Source: an uncultured Veillonellaceae bacterium (GTDB taxonomy: Bacteria; Bacillota; Negativicutes; Veillonellales; Megasphaeraceae). Taken from it: DNA of 17,171 nucleotides. The notes under the pieces were generated by a model. The model saw only the letters and a list, made by a program, of their open reading frames with translations. It was not told the origin of the DNA and ran no database searches. The DNA is taken from NCBI GenBank assembly GCA_900546795.1, contig UREG01000031.1:1-17171 (forward strand), in the 5' to 3' direction. The position numbers were made by a program, and so were the translations under genes. Within the stretch, counting starts at the first letter, position 1; each line of letters starts with the position of its first letter. This document shows, one piece after another, positions 1 to 7,133 of this stretch.

Positions 1-197
1 CCCAGCGGAAAGCCAACGACCGTAACGACCCGCACGCCGCTTCCCCGGCACAGGGCTGCCGCCAGCGGTACATATGCCGAATTCACACATACGCCGGCCA
101 TCTGCCATTCTTTCGCTTCTTTGCACAGCTGTTCTATCTCTGCCGGAACAGCTTCCGGCTTCAACAGCGTATGTTCCAACCGCTCGTGTATCGTCAT
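1..197 (-). CDS. deoC: Deoxyribose-phosphate aldolase, N-terminal part (cut by window edge)
   Basis: DeoC is a cytosolic class I aldolase that splits 2-deoxyribose-5-phosphate into glyceraldehyde-3-phosphate and acetaldehyde, the last step of deoxynucleoside catabolism. About 65 N-terminal residues are visible. They carry the family hallmarks EHTLLKPEA near residues 7-15, the segment VCVNSAYVPLAA in the middle, and VVTVVGFPLG at the cut end. The catalytic lysines lie further on, outside the window. The ATG at 197 is preceded by AAAGGAGT about nine bases upstream, and a consensus promoter lies just beyond. The gene is divergent from the VirK/YbjX gene. Identification rests on strong recognition of the N-terminus; whether the rest is intact cannot be seen. 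Confidence 0.93.
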   Translation of the reverse strand, partial: MTIHERLEHTLLKPEAVPAEIEQLCKEAKEWQMAGVCVNSAYVPLAAALCRGSGVRVVTVVGFPL

Positions 198-233
198 GAT
201 AATTATACTCCTTTACTATGCTATCATTGTTAT

Positions 234-262
234 ATTGTAATGCACCTGTCCTATTCTGGCAA
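234..262 (-). promoter_or_regulatory. Sigma-70-type promoter of deoC
   Basis: On the minus strand, TTGCCA (257-262) and TACAAT (234-239) are separated by exactly 17 bases, about 35 bases upstream of the deoC ribosome binding site. No DeoR-type operator was recognised. Confidence 0.7.
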
Positions 263-315
263 CAGGAAAGACAAAGAATTCCCTGCTCCAACTCCTTGGA
301 ACAGCATGGAAACGT

Positions 316-343
316 TTGACTTTTGCGGACCATATTGTATAAT
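316..343 (+). promoter_or_regulatory. Sigma-70-type promoter of the VirK/YbjX gene
   Basis: TTGACT (316-321) and a perfect TATAAT (338-343) are separated by 16 bases. The predicted start of transcription gives a leader of about 45 nt before the ATG at 394. Confidence 0.75.
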
Positions 344-393
344 GAAATAATGCTATTTAGAAATTCTTTATTTTTTACAACGAGGTGCTCATC

Positions 394-1365
394 ATGGCTT
401 CTCCCGCTTACTATTGGGATCTGCAAAAACGAATGTATGGAACGGAACGGCTCAAACAGCGGTGGCGCGGTTTCTTTTTCTTTCTCCGCTGTCTGATTCA
501 CAAAAAGCTCCTGCTGGAAATGGATGCGTTTTTTGATCGGTACCAGCCGCTTCCTCATTACACGAAACAAGACGAATATTTTATTGATGTAATCAACCGG
601 GTATTTCTCTATAAAAACTCCACCGCCGCACAGCGGCTGGAAGCAATCAAACAGCATTTCACGATTCTCGAGCAGTTATTTACCGTAGAATCGATCCGGC
701 AGATGTACAGCCCGGAAGGATATACGCTCTGGCAGTCGCCTGATGAAAGCCTGCCGCTGAAAGTACGGGTGATCTATCTGAGCGGCCAGCGCAAAGAAGG
801 ATTTCTGACGATGCATATGACTTATGAAGATCATTTGATGTATCAAATCAATTTCCGCTTTGCCTACAATCCGGACGGCGATATTTGCATTTATATCGGT
901 ACGCTCCAAGGTACGCCGGACGGTCTTGCGGCCAGCAAAAAAGTTACGAAAAAAATGTTCGGCTATCGTCCCAAAAACTTCATTATGCATGTCATGCGCA
1001 TCTACGCTCAGACGATCGGCGTTGCTAAGCTCTACGCCATTTCAGATGCCGGTTTTTATACCAACAGCCATCTGATCCGCGGCAACCGATCCAAAAAAAC
1101 GGTGTTTGATCCGTTTTGGAAAGATTTGGGCGGCGTCCTCTCCGCTGAGGAACCCCTCTTCTATACGCTTCCTCAGCAAGAACCCCGCAAAGCCTACGAA
1201 GATATCAAACCGCATAAACGCAATTTATACCGCAAGCGGTTTGCTCTGCTCGATACGATCATTCCTGTTTTCCATGAAAAAATCTGTCAGACCTTATTAG
1301 GCTCTTCTCATTTGCCGGAAGAGCAGCTTCATCCAAACAGCGACATCCCGAATAGGGATGCATAA
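394..1365 (+). CDS. VirK/YbjX (DUF535) family protein
   Basis: This is a 323-residue protein of the DUF535 family, which includes Salmonella VirK and E. coli YbjX. The family's biochemical role is unknown; enterobacterial members have been linked to virulence and resistance to membrane-active peptides. Visible family features are the central segment GFLTMHMTYEDHLMYQINFRF, the following IYIGTLQGTPDG, and the later basic segment FGYRPKNFIMHVMRIYAQ. There is no signal peptide or membrane segment, so it is probably cytosolic. The ATG at 394 was chosen because GAGGTG lies six bases upstream; the in-frame GTG at 385 falls inside that ribosome binding site. It is a single-gene unit with its own promoter and a strong terminator overlapping the stop codon. 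The family assignment is fairly sure; the function is not known. Confidence 0.82.
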   Translation: MASPAYYWDLQKRMYGTERLKQRWRGFFFFLRCLIHKKLLLEMDAFFDRYQPLPHYTKQDEYFIDVINRVFLYKNSTAAQRLEAIKQHFTILEQLFTVESIRQMYSPEGYTLWQSPDESLPLKVRVIYLSGQRKEGFLTMHMTYEDHLMYQINFRFAYNPDGDICIYIGTLQGTPDGLAASKKVTKKMFGYRPKNFIMHVMRIYAQTIGVAKLYAISDAGFYTNSHLIRGNRSKKTVFDPFWKDLGGVLSAEEPLFYTLPQQEPRKAYEDIKPHKRNLYRKRFALLDTIIPVFHEKICQTLLGSSHLPEEQLHPNSDIPNRDA

Positions 1366-1396
1366 AAAAACACCGCCTATATGGCGGTGTTTTTTT
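1364..1396. terminator. Bidirectional intrinsic terminator
   Basis: CACCGCC (1371-1377) and GGCGGTG (1383-1389) form a stem flanked by seven A on one side and seven T on the other, so it works in both directions. It closes the VirK/YbjX gene and the convergent exported-protein gene. Confidence 0.95.
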
Positions 1397-1403
1397 ATGG
1401 CGT

Positions 1404-2045
1404 TTACTTTCTGTTCTTTATTTTTTCAAACAAGGGCTCCAGTACATCTTTTGCGTCTTTGGCGCTGCCGATGACTGCCATGATCTGGATTCTGCCGTTT
1501 TTAGGGTAAGCGGCGATATAGATACGGTCGTTATGTACCGCACCGTTTACGATATCTCCATACGACAGCACCCCTTCTGCATAGATCGTCCCTTTCCGAT
1601 TATACAGCGTAAACGGCGACTCCAATACATACTGCGAAGGAGCCAGCGTTTTAAAGTTCGCATTTATTCTTTCCGCAGCTTCTTGAATCAGCGTTTTATC
1701 ATCCATGCCAAACAGCGGATAATTTTTAACCAGCCCCAATCGCTTCAATGCCAGCGGCCCGGCCGTTTGTTCTGTGATAATCGCGAAGCGGGCATGAGCT
1801 TTTTCCCGATCTAAAACCAAATAATAGCTTTCTTTTTCCATTCCTGCCCGTTCAATACATGCCGCCAGATCGTTCCGATAAGATTTCGCCATCAAAGAGG
1901 ACGGCGTTCCCTCTGCAATCTGCAATGCCGGAGTAGTCTTAATTTCACCCCAGTTGGCAATATACACAGATGACTCGGCCTGCGATATGCCGGTCAGGCA
2001 AAATGCCAGGGCAATGCAGGCGCATATATACCGAATTTGTTTCAT
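1404..2045 (-). CDS. Exported protein of unknown function
   Basis: This 213-residue protein belongs to no family I recognise. Residues 1-23 form a typical Sec signal peptide: KQIRY, then a hydrophobic stretch ICACIALAFCLTG, then a likely signal peptidase I site after SQA. A Cys sits in the hydrophobic part, but the preceding residues do not make a good lipobox. The mature part is a compact mixed alpha/beta sequence of about 190 residues without membrane segments. It has regions such as RAGMEKESYYLVLDREKA and a tail rich in Lys. The ATG at 2045 has GGGAGG seven bases upstream, better than the in-frame ATG 21 bases earlier. It has its own promoter and shares a terminator with the gene to its left. 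It is probably periplasmic or surface located. Confidence 0.8.
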   Translation of the reverse strand: MKQIRYICACIALAFCLTGISQAESSVYIANWGEIKTTPALQIAEGTPSSLMAKSYRNDLAACIERAGMEKESYYLVLDREKAHARFAIITEQTAGPLALKRLGLVKNYPLFGMDDKTLIQEAAERINANFKTLAPSQYVLESPFTLYNRKGTIYAEGVLSYGDIVNGAVHNDRIYIAAYPKNGRIQIMAVIGSAKDAKDVLEPLFEKIKNRK

Positions 2046-2069
2046 GACATAACCTCCCATATACACTTT

Positions 2070-2098
2070 AGTATACTATGGTTCTGTTCATTGCACAA
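2070..2098 (-). promoter_or_regulatory. Promoter of the exported-protein gene
   Basis: On the minus strand, TTGTGC (2093-2098) and TATACT (2070-2075) have a 17-base spacer and lie about 25 bases before the ATG at 2045. Confidence 0.6.
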
Positions 2099-2128
2099 CA
2101 AAATCCTCTACAGTTGGCTCGTATAGTA

Positions 2129-2137
2129 TGATATAAT
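2129..2137 (+). promoter_or_regulatory. Extended -10 promoter of the thioesterase gene
   Basis: TG-A-TATAAT (2129-2137) is a perfect extended -10 element, 37 bases before the ATG at 2175. No good -35 hexamer is present at 16-18 bases, as is common for extended -10 promoters. Confidence 0.6.
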
Positions 2138-2174
2138 AACAATTATCAATTATTTTCTTTCAGGAGGATTTTCC

Positions 2175-2561
2175 ATGTATATTAAAATTGGCTCAGAAGC
2201 CACAAAACGCGAAACAGTCAGTCCCATGAATACGGCAATCTATATTGGCAGCGGCTCTTCTCAGGTATATGCGACGCCCTGCTTGATCGCGCTTATCGAA
2301 GCTGCCGCAGTAGAAGCGGTCGATTCCCAGCTGGAAGAAGGCTACAGCACGGTCGGCACTCTGCTTCACGTGCAGCATGTATCGGCTACGCCGATGGGCA
2401 TGACCGTTACCGCCAAAGCGGTCTTATCTGAAATCGACAACCGCCGTCTCGTTTTTACGGTAGAAGCCTATGATGAAGCCGGTCTTGTCGGCAAAGGCAC
2501 ACACGAACGTTTTATCGTAAACAATGAAAAGTTTATGGAAAAAGCGGTGTCCAAAAAATAA
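2175..2561 (+). CDS. FlK-like hotdog thioesterase
   Basis: This 128-residue single hotdog-fold protein resembles fluoroacetyl-CoA thioesterase FlK. It should be a cytosolic dimer that hydrolyses small acyl-CoA esters. The FlK catalytic triad (Thr42, Glu50, His76 in FlK) can be placed at T34, E42 and H68. The spacings, 8 and 26 residues, are identical. Other family marks are YATPCLIALIE, EEGYSTVGT, SATPMGM and the C-terminal GKGTHERFIVN. The natural substrate cannot be told: most homologues are in species that never meet fluoroacetate and are annotated only as thioesterase family proteins. AGGAGG lies seven bases before the ATG. It is a single-gene unit that converges on the aldo/keto reductase gene. 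Confidence 0.88.
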   Translation: MYIKIGSEATKRETVSPMNTAIYIGSGSSQVYATPCLIALIEAAAVEAVDSQLEEGYSTVGTLLHVQHVSATPMGMTVTAKAVLSEIDNRRLVFTVEAYDEAGLVGKGTHERFIVNNEKFMEKAVSKK

Positions 2562-2582
2562 TAATGCTTGCCTGCAGGCAGT

Positions 2583-2613
2583 AAAAAGAACCGGCATTTC
2601 TGCCGGTTCTTTT
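2583..2613. terminator. Bidirectional intrinsic terminator
   Basis: GAACCGGCA (2588-2596) pairs with TGCCGGTTC (2601-2609), loop TTTC, with five A before and four T after. It serves the thioesterase gene and the convergent aldo/keto reductase gene. A separate 12-base palindrome TGCCTGCAGGCA lies just before it (2569-2580) and may add a second hairpin. Confidence 0.92.
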
Positions 2614-2616
2614 GTT

Positions 2617-3579
2617 TTATAATGCACCTACCACGGCATGAGGCCGGTAGCAGGCTTCCAAATACGCGATATCTTCCGCCGTCAGCTTTATATCCAGCGC
2701 TTGTACCGCTTCTTCCAAATGCTTCATTTTCGTCACGCCAATAATAGGAGACGCTGCACCTTTTTCCCACAGCCAGGCCAATGCGATTTGAGACATGGCC
2801 GCATGATGCTTTTCTGCGATCTCATGCACACGCTGAACGATCTGGTAATCCTGATCCATCGTGCCGTCATATTTTTCTCTGGCCGTTTCATCGGTTTCAT
2901 TGCGCAGGGTGTGCGCATCTCTCTCCAGCCGTGTCAGCCGTCCGCCTGCCAAGGGACTATACGGAGTCAGCGATACGTCTTGCTGCCGGCAGATCGGTAT
3001 CATTTCCCGTTCGTCTTCCCGATACAGCAGGTTATAATGGTTCTGCATGGACACAAAAGGCGTCCAGCCATGGATCATCGCGGCATGCTGCATGTTCATA
3101 AACTGATACCCGTACATGGCTGAAGCGCCCAGCGCCCGTACTTTTCCCGCTTTGACCAGAGAATCCAGCGCTTCCATTGTTTCTTCAATCGGTGTACCAT
3201 AATCAAACCGGTGAATGATATACAAATCGATATAGTCTGTACCCAAACGTTTCAGCGAAAGATCCGCTTCTCTTAGGATCGCTTCTTTTGATAAATGCCC
3301 TTCATTAAAATATACCTTCGTCGCGATGACGGCTTCTTCCCGGCGAAGATATTTCTTCAATGCCTTGCCCATATATTCTTCGCTGGTTCCGTGCGAATAC
3401 ACATTAGCCGTATCAAAGAAATTGATCCCTGCTTCTACCGCTTGTCTGACTACTTCGTCTGTTTCCCGCTCATTTAACACCCATTGATGAAAATCAGGAA
3501 ACCGCTTTCCAAAGCTCATTCCTCCCAGGCATAATTTTGATATGGATATGCCGGTATTTCCTAACTCTGTATATTTCAT
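2617..3579 (-). CDS. Aldo/keto reductase
   Basis: This 320-residue NADPH-dependent oxidoreductase has the (beta/alpha)8 barrel of the AKR superfamily, nearest in character to bacterial YajO-type enzymes. It would reduce aldehydes or ketones in the cytosol. The catalytic tetrad is visible as D56 and Y61 (FFDTANVY), K88 (IATKVY) and H123 (YIIHRF). The segments WTPFVSMQNHYNLLYRE and SLTPYSPLAGG match the usual substrate and cofactor loop region. The C-terminal cofactor segment is SPIIGVTKMKHLEEAVQAL. AGGAGG is eight bases before the ATG. It lies directly behind the pur operon terminator, on the same strand, but has its own MerR-type promoter, so it is probably induced independently, for example by reactive aldehydes. 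The physiological substrate is unknown. Confidence 0.92.
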   Translation of the reverse strand: MKYTELGNTGISISKLCLGGMSFGKRFPDFHQWVLNERETDEVVRQAVEAGINFFDTANVYSHGTSEEYMGKALKKYLRREEAVIATKVYFNEGHLSKEAILREADLSLKRLGTDYIDLYIIHRFDYGTPIEETMEALDSLVKAGKVRALGASAMYGYQFMNMQHAAMIHGWTPFVSMQNHYNLLYREDEREMIPICRQQDVSLTPYSPLAGGRLTRLERDAHTLRNETDETAREKYDGTMDQDYQIVQRVHEIAEKHHAAMSQIALAWLWEKGAASPIIGVTKMKHLEEAVQALDIKLTAEDIAYLEACYRPHAVVGAL

Positions 3580-3609
3580 ATTTATTGCCTCCTTACTTTT
3601 TCTGACTGT

Positions 3610-3640
3610 ATCGTATACCCTGATGCGGACTCCAAGTCAA
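3610..3640 (-). promoter_or_regulatory. MerR-family-type promoter/operator of the aldo/keto reductase
   Basis: On the minus strand, TTGACT (3635-3640) and TACGAT (3610-3615) are 19 bases apart, the overlong spacer typical of promoters activated by MerR-family regulators. The sequence begins TTGACTTGGAGT, identical to the left half of the operator used by AdhR-like MerR regulators (TTGACTTGGAGT followed by an ACTCCAAGGT-type right half). The right half here is degenerate (CATCAGGGT). A 17-base spacer with TATACG is an alternative reading. No merR-like gene is present in the window. Confidence 0.65.
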
Positions 3641-3652
3641 TATTTCTTAAAT

Positions 3653-3681
3653 AAAAAAAGACGGCTTCCGCCGTCTTTTTT
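3653..3681 (-). terminator. Intrinsic terminator of the pur operon
   Basis: GACGGC (3660-3665) and GCCGTC (3670-3675) form a stem flanked by A7 (3653-3659, the U-tract on the minus strand) and T6. It lies eight bases after the purD stop codon and separates the operon from the aldo/keto reductase promoter. Confidence 0.93.
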
Positions 3682-3688
3682 GCATCTA

Positions 3689-4951
3689 TTATTTTAATGC
3701 TTTTGCCCCAATATCCTTCCGGTACTGCATACCGTCAAACCGGATCTGTTCTACTCCGGCATACGCTTTTTGGATTGCCGCTTTTAAATCGGTATCCGTT
3801 CCGATAATGCCCAGCACCCGGCCGCCATTGGTAACATAGCCTTGTTCCGTTTGTTTTGTACCGGAATGGAAGGCCCAAACGCCTTCCGGCAGTTTATCCA
3901 GCCCGGAAATAACGTCGCCTTTATGCGAACTCTGCGGGTATCCGGCGGAAGCAAGCACGACGCACACCGCCGTTTCCGCTTTCCAGTTTACCATTTCCGC
4001 TGATAAGGTGCCATTGGTGCAGGAATACATAATCTGTGCCAAATCACCGTCTAAAAGCGGCAGCACAACTTGTGTTTCCGGGTCGCCGAACCGCGCATTG
4101 AATTCTACCACTTTTGGCCCCTGCTCGGTAATCATAAGGCCGGCATACAAACAGCCCGTATAGGTGATTCCTTCTGCTGCCAATCCTGCCACCATCGGTT
4201 TCAATATGGTTTCCACCACTTCCTGCCGCAGCGCTGCTGTCAGTACCGGAGCCGGTGCATACGCGCCCATGCCGCCGGTATTCGGACCCTGATCGCCGTC
4301 AAAGATCCGCTTATGATCCTGCGCCGCAATCATCGGCACAATATGTTCGCCATCGACAAAAGCCAGCAGACTGGCTTCTTCGCCGATCATGCATTCTTCT
4401 ACGACTACATGACCGCCGGCTTCGCCAAAAATCTTGTCTTCCATCATCGCATCGACCGCTTCACAAGCTTCTTCCACCGTCTGCGCCACTACCACGCCTT
4501 TTCCTGCAGCCAATCCGTCTGCTTTGACTACGATCGGCGCGCCCTGTTTCCGAATATAGGCTTTTGCCGCTTCTCCGTCGGCAAATGTTTCATATGCAGC
4601 TGTCGGCACCTGATATTTTTTCATGATATCTTTGGCAAATACTTTGGAGCCTTCCAACTGCGCCGCTGCTTTGGACGGGCCAAACACGGCCAGCCCTTTT
4701 TCCCGGCAAATATCTGCCAGACCTTCTGTAAGCGGCGCTTCCGGCCCGACTACAATCAAGTCGATTTGATTCGTTACGCCAAATTCGGCTATTTTTTCCA
4801 ATTCATTCGTACCAATAGGCACGCATTCCGCCAATTCATTCATGGCGTCGCTTCCCGGAAGGGCATACAAAGTGGTTACCGACGGACTCTGCGCCAATTT
4901 CCAAACCAGCGTATGCTCCCGTCCGCCGCTGCCAATCACTGCTACTTTCAT
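3689..4951 (-). CDS. purD: Phosphoribosylamine-glycine ligase (GAR synthetase)
   Basis: PurD joins 5-phosphoribosylamine to glycine with ATP, the second step of IMP synthesis, in the cytosol. The protein is 420 residues, normal for the monofunctional bacterial enzyme. Visible motifs are the N-terminal GSGGREH (7-13), the ATP-grasp segment KADGLAAGKGV (143-153), GPNTGGMGAY (222-231) and the metal/ATP-binding FNARFGDPE (284-292). The start at 4951 was chosen over an in-frame ATG 21 bases upstream because AGAGGAG lies seven bases before it and the usual KVAVIGSGG N-terminus follows. It is the last gene of the operon, 17 bases after purH, and is followed by the terminator. Confidence 0.97.
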   Translation of the reverse strand: MKVAVIGSGGREHTLVWKLAQSPSVTTLYALPGSDAMNELAECVPIGTNELEKIAEFGVTNQIDLIVVGPEAPLTEGLADICREKGLAVFGPSKAAAQLEGSKVFAKDIMKKYQVPTAAYETFADGEAAKAYIRKQGAPIVVKADGLAAGKGVVVAQTVEEACEAVDAMMEDKIFGEAGGHVVVEECMIGEEASLLAFVDGEHIVPMIAAQDHKRIFDGDQGPNTGGMGAYAPAPVLTAALRQEVVETILKPMVAGLAAEGITYTGCLYAGLMITEQGPKVVEFNARFGDPETQVVLPLLDGDLAQIMYSCTNGTLSAEMVNWKAETAVCVVLASAGYPQSSHKGDVISGLDKLPEGVWAFHSGTKQTEQGYVTNGGRVLGIIGTDTDLKAAIQKAYAGVEQIRFDGMQYRKDIGAKALK

Positions 4952-4968
4952 GGGATACTCTCCTCTTA

Positions 4969-6507
4969 TCAATGTTTGAAATGCCGGGTCTTCGTAAATA
5001 CCATCGCGATCCCGTATTTATCCGCATTGACGATCGATTCTTCGTCACGGATCGAGCCGCCTGGCTGAATAATGCAGGTAATGCCGGCTTTAGCCGCTTC
5101 CTCTACCGTATCACCAAATGGGAAAAATGCATCGGAAGCCAGGGCTGCGCCTTTAGCTGCTTCTCCCGCTTCTTCAAGGGCGATTTTCGCCGAACCGACC
5201 CGATTCATTTGACCGGCCCCTACGCCAAGCGTCTGGTTTTCTTTCGTCACCACAATCGCGTTGGATTTTACATGTTTTACTACTTTCCAGGCAAATTCCA
5301 TATTCTTCCATTCTTCTTCTGTCGGCTGCCGTTTCGTAACCACTTCATAGGTATCGCGGCATTCTTTGCTGTCATCGCTGCTCTGGATCAGCAGACCGTT
5401 TGTTACCCGTTTCAAAAGATGCGGCTGTTCATCGGACGGAGCAATTTCCAGCAAACGGATATTTTTCTTCGTTTCCAAAATCTGCGCTGCTTCTTCTTCA
5501 AACGAAGGCGCCAGAATGCATTCAAAAAAGATTTTCTTCATTTCTTCCGCTACGTCTGCCGTTACCGGCCGGTTCAGCGCAACGATGCCGCCAAATGCCG
5601 ATACGCTGTCCGCTTCAAACGCCTTTTTATATGCATCCAGCAGGGTATCTGCCGTCGCCATGCCGCAAGGATTCGTATGTTTGATGATCGCCACAGCCGG
5701 TTCTTCGGTAAATTCGCTGACCAGATTCCACGCAGCATCTATATCTACAATATTGTTATAGCTCAATTCTTTGCCGTGGAGCTGTTTCGCATGACCAATG
5801 CCGCCCGTACTGTTCGGCTTGCGGTAAAAGGCTGCCGTCTGATGCGGATTCTCGCCATACCGCAGTTCCTGTGCTTTTTCAAATGGCTCTACATAGACCG
5901 CAGGATACCCTTCTTCGCCTTCGATCTGCCGCGCCAGGTAATTGGCGATAGCGCAGTCATACAATGCCGTATGCTGGAAAGCTTCCTGAGCCAGCTGCAG
6001 GCGAAATTCTCTGGACAGTTCGCCGTTTTCTTTAAGCATGGCAATGATTTCTTCATAATGTTTCGGATCTACTACGATGCCGACATATGCGTTATTTTTT
6101 GCCGCAGAGCGACCCAGGGACGGCCCGCCGATATCGATATTCTCAATGGCTTCCGGCAGCGTAACGTCCGGACGGGCGATGGTCTGCGCAAAGGGATACA
6201 AGTTGACCACCACTAAATCGATGGGGCGTATATCATGCGCTTTCATTGCCGCCACATGCTCCGGATTTTCCCGTATCGCCAAAATGCCGCCGTGAATCCG
6301 GGGATGGAGCGTCTTTACCCGGCCGTCCATCATTTCCGGAAATCCGGTCACATCCTGTACGGCAATCGCCGGAATGCCGGCTTCCTGCAAAGCTTTCAGC
6401 GTTCCCCCGGTAGACAATATTTCCACCCCAAGGTCATGGAGCTCTTTGGCAAACGTTACGATTCCCGTTTTATCTGAAACACTGATTAATGCGCGTTGTA
6501 CTTTCAT
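4969..6507 (-). CDS. purH: Bifunctional AICAR formyltransferase/IMP cyclohydrolase
   Basis: PurH performs the last two steps of IMP synthesis: formylation of AICAR with 10-formyltetrahydrofolate, then ring closure to IMP. The 512-residue length is normal. The N-terminal MGS-like cyclohydrolase domain (about 1-195) shows STGGT (32-36) and DVTGFPEMMDGRVKTLHP (52-69). The formyltransferase domain follows, with RYGENPHQ (216-223), the catalytic Lys-His pair in KHTNPCG (276-282) and a C-terminal part with ASDAFFPFGDTVEEAA and IIQPGGSIRDEESI. The ATG is only two bases after the purN stop, and its weak GGAAGAG ribosome binding site lies within the end of purN, which suggests translational coupling. 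Confidence 0.98.
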   Translation of the reverse strand: MKVQRALISVSDKTGIVTFAKELHDLGVEILSTGGTLKALQEAGIPAIAVQDVTGFPEMMDGRVKTLHPRIHGGILAIRENPEHVAAMKAHDIRPIDLVVVNLYPFAQTIARPDVTLPEAIENIDIGGPSLGRSAAKNNAYVGIVVDPKHYEEIIAMLKENGELSREFRLQLAQEAFQHTALYDCAIANYLARQIEGEEGYPAVYVEPFEKAQELRYGENPHQTAAFYRKPNSTGGIGHAKQLHGKELSYNNIVDIDAAWNLVSEFTEEPAVAIIKHTNPCGMATADTLLDAYKKAFEADSVSAFGGIVALNRPVTADVAEEMKKIFFECILAPSFEEEAAQILETKKNIRLLEIAPSDEQPHLLKRVTNGLLIQSSDDSKECRDTYEVVTKRQPTEEEWKNMEFAWKVVKHVKSNAIVVTKENQTLGVGAGQMNRVGSAKIALEEAGEAAKGAALASDAFFPFGDTVEEAAKAGITCIIQPGGSIRDEESIVNADKYGIAMVFTKTRHFKH

Positions 6508-6509
6508 TC

Positions 6510-7133
6510 TTACTCTTCCTTTCCATGAGCACCGGCAACGATCTGTCCCCGGCAGGTAATCCGGTCTTCACATAACAGTTTCATAACCCGGCAATACGTT
6601 GCATGTTCCTGCACTAAAATCCGGGCAGACAGCGATTCTTCCGTATCTTCATCATATACAGGCACCGCCGTCTGTGCAATGATCGGGCCCGAATCCATTC
6701 CCGCATCTACAAAATGAACGGTGCAGCCCGCGACTTTTACTCCCGCTTCGATGGCCTGCCGCTGCGCATGCAGTCCTTTAAAAGAAGGCAGAAGCGCAGG
6801 ATGAATGTTGATAATGCGCCGTTCATACTGGGAAATAAACTGCCCGCTCAGCAGCCGCATATATCCGGCCAGCGCAATATAATCCGGCCGGTACGGCGCG
6901 AGCTGTTCCAATATATATCCTTCAAATGCTTCCTTAGAATCAAAATCGCTGCGTTCTGCTGCGATCGCCGGCACGTTCCAGCCTTTGGCCTTTTCCAATA
7001 CCTTTGCGTCTGCGTGATCGGATACCACAACGACGATCTCTCCTGCGATCTCACCACGCTGCATCGCTTCGTACAGCGCTTCGGCATTGCTGCCCCGGCC
7101 GGAAGCAAACACAGCAATCCGCTTTTTATTCAT
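6510..7133 (-). CDS. purN: Phosphoribosylglycinamide formyltransferase (folate dependent)
   Basis: PurN transfers a formyl group from 10-formyltetrahydrofolate to GAR. The 207-residue sequence carries the N-terminal SGRGSN (11-16) phosphate-binding loop and the catalytic residues N109 and H111 in INIHPALLPSF and D147 in DAGMDSGP. They correspond to E. coli N106, H108 and D144 with a constant offset of three. This is the folate enzyme, not the formate-using PurT. Its start overlaps the end of purM by eight bases, and its end is two bases before purH. Translation is probably coupled to both neighbours. Confidence 0.97.
   Translation of the reverse strand: MNKKRIAVFASGRGSNAEALYEAMQRGEIAGEIVVVVSDHADAKVLEKAKGWNVPAIAAERSDFDSKEAFEGYILEQLAPYRPDYIALAGYMRLLSGQFISQYERRIINIHPALLPSFKGLHAQRQAIEAGVKVAGCTVHFVDAGMDSGPIIAQTAVPVYDEDTEESLSARILVQEHATYCRVMKLLCEDRITCRGQIVAGAHGKEE

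Noticed and set aside
2129..2152. Fur-like A/T-rich palindrome downstream of the thioesterase promoter
   Set aside because: Only five outer bases are symmetrical, and such A/T-rich matches are expected by chance.
4070..5068. 332-codon open frame on the plus strand opposite purD
   Set aside because: Same reasoning: the opposite strand encodes purD with all motifs, and this frame shows no family features and no start signals.
4972..6216. Long open frame (414 codons) on the plus strand opposite purH
   Set aside because: It is antisense to a clear purH, has no ribosome binding site, and its translation is rich in Phe, Arg and His, as expected of a shadow frame.
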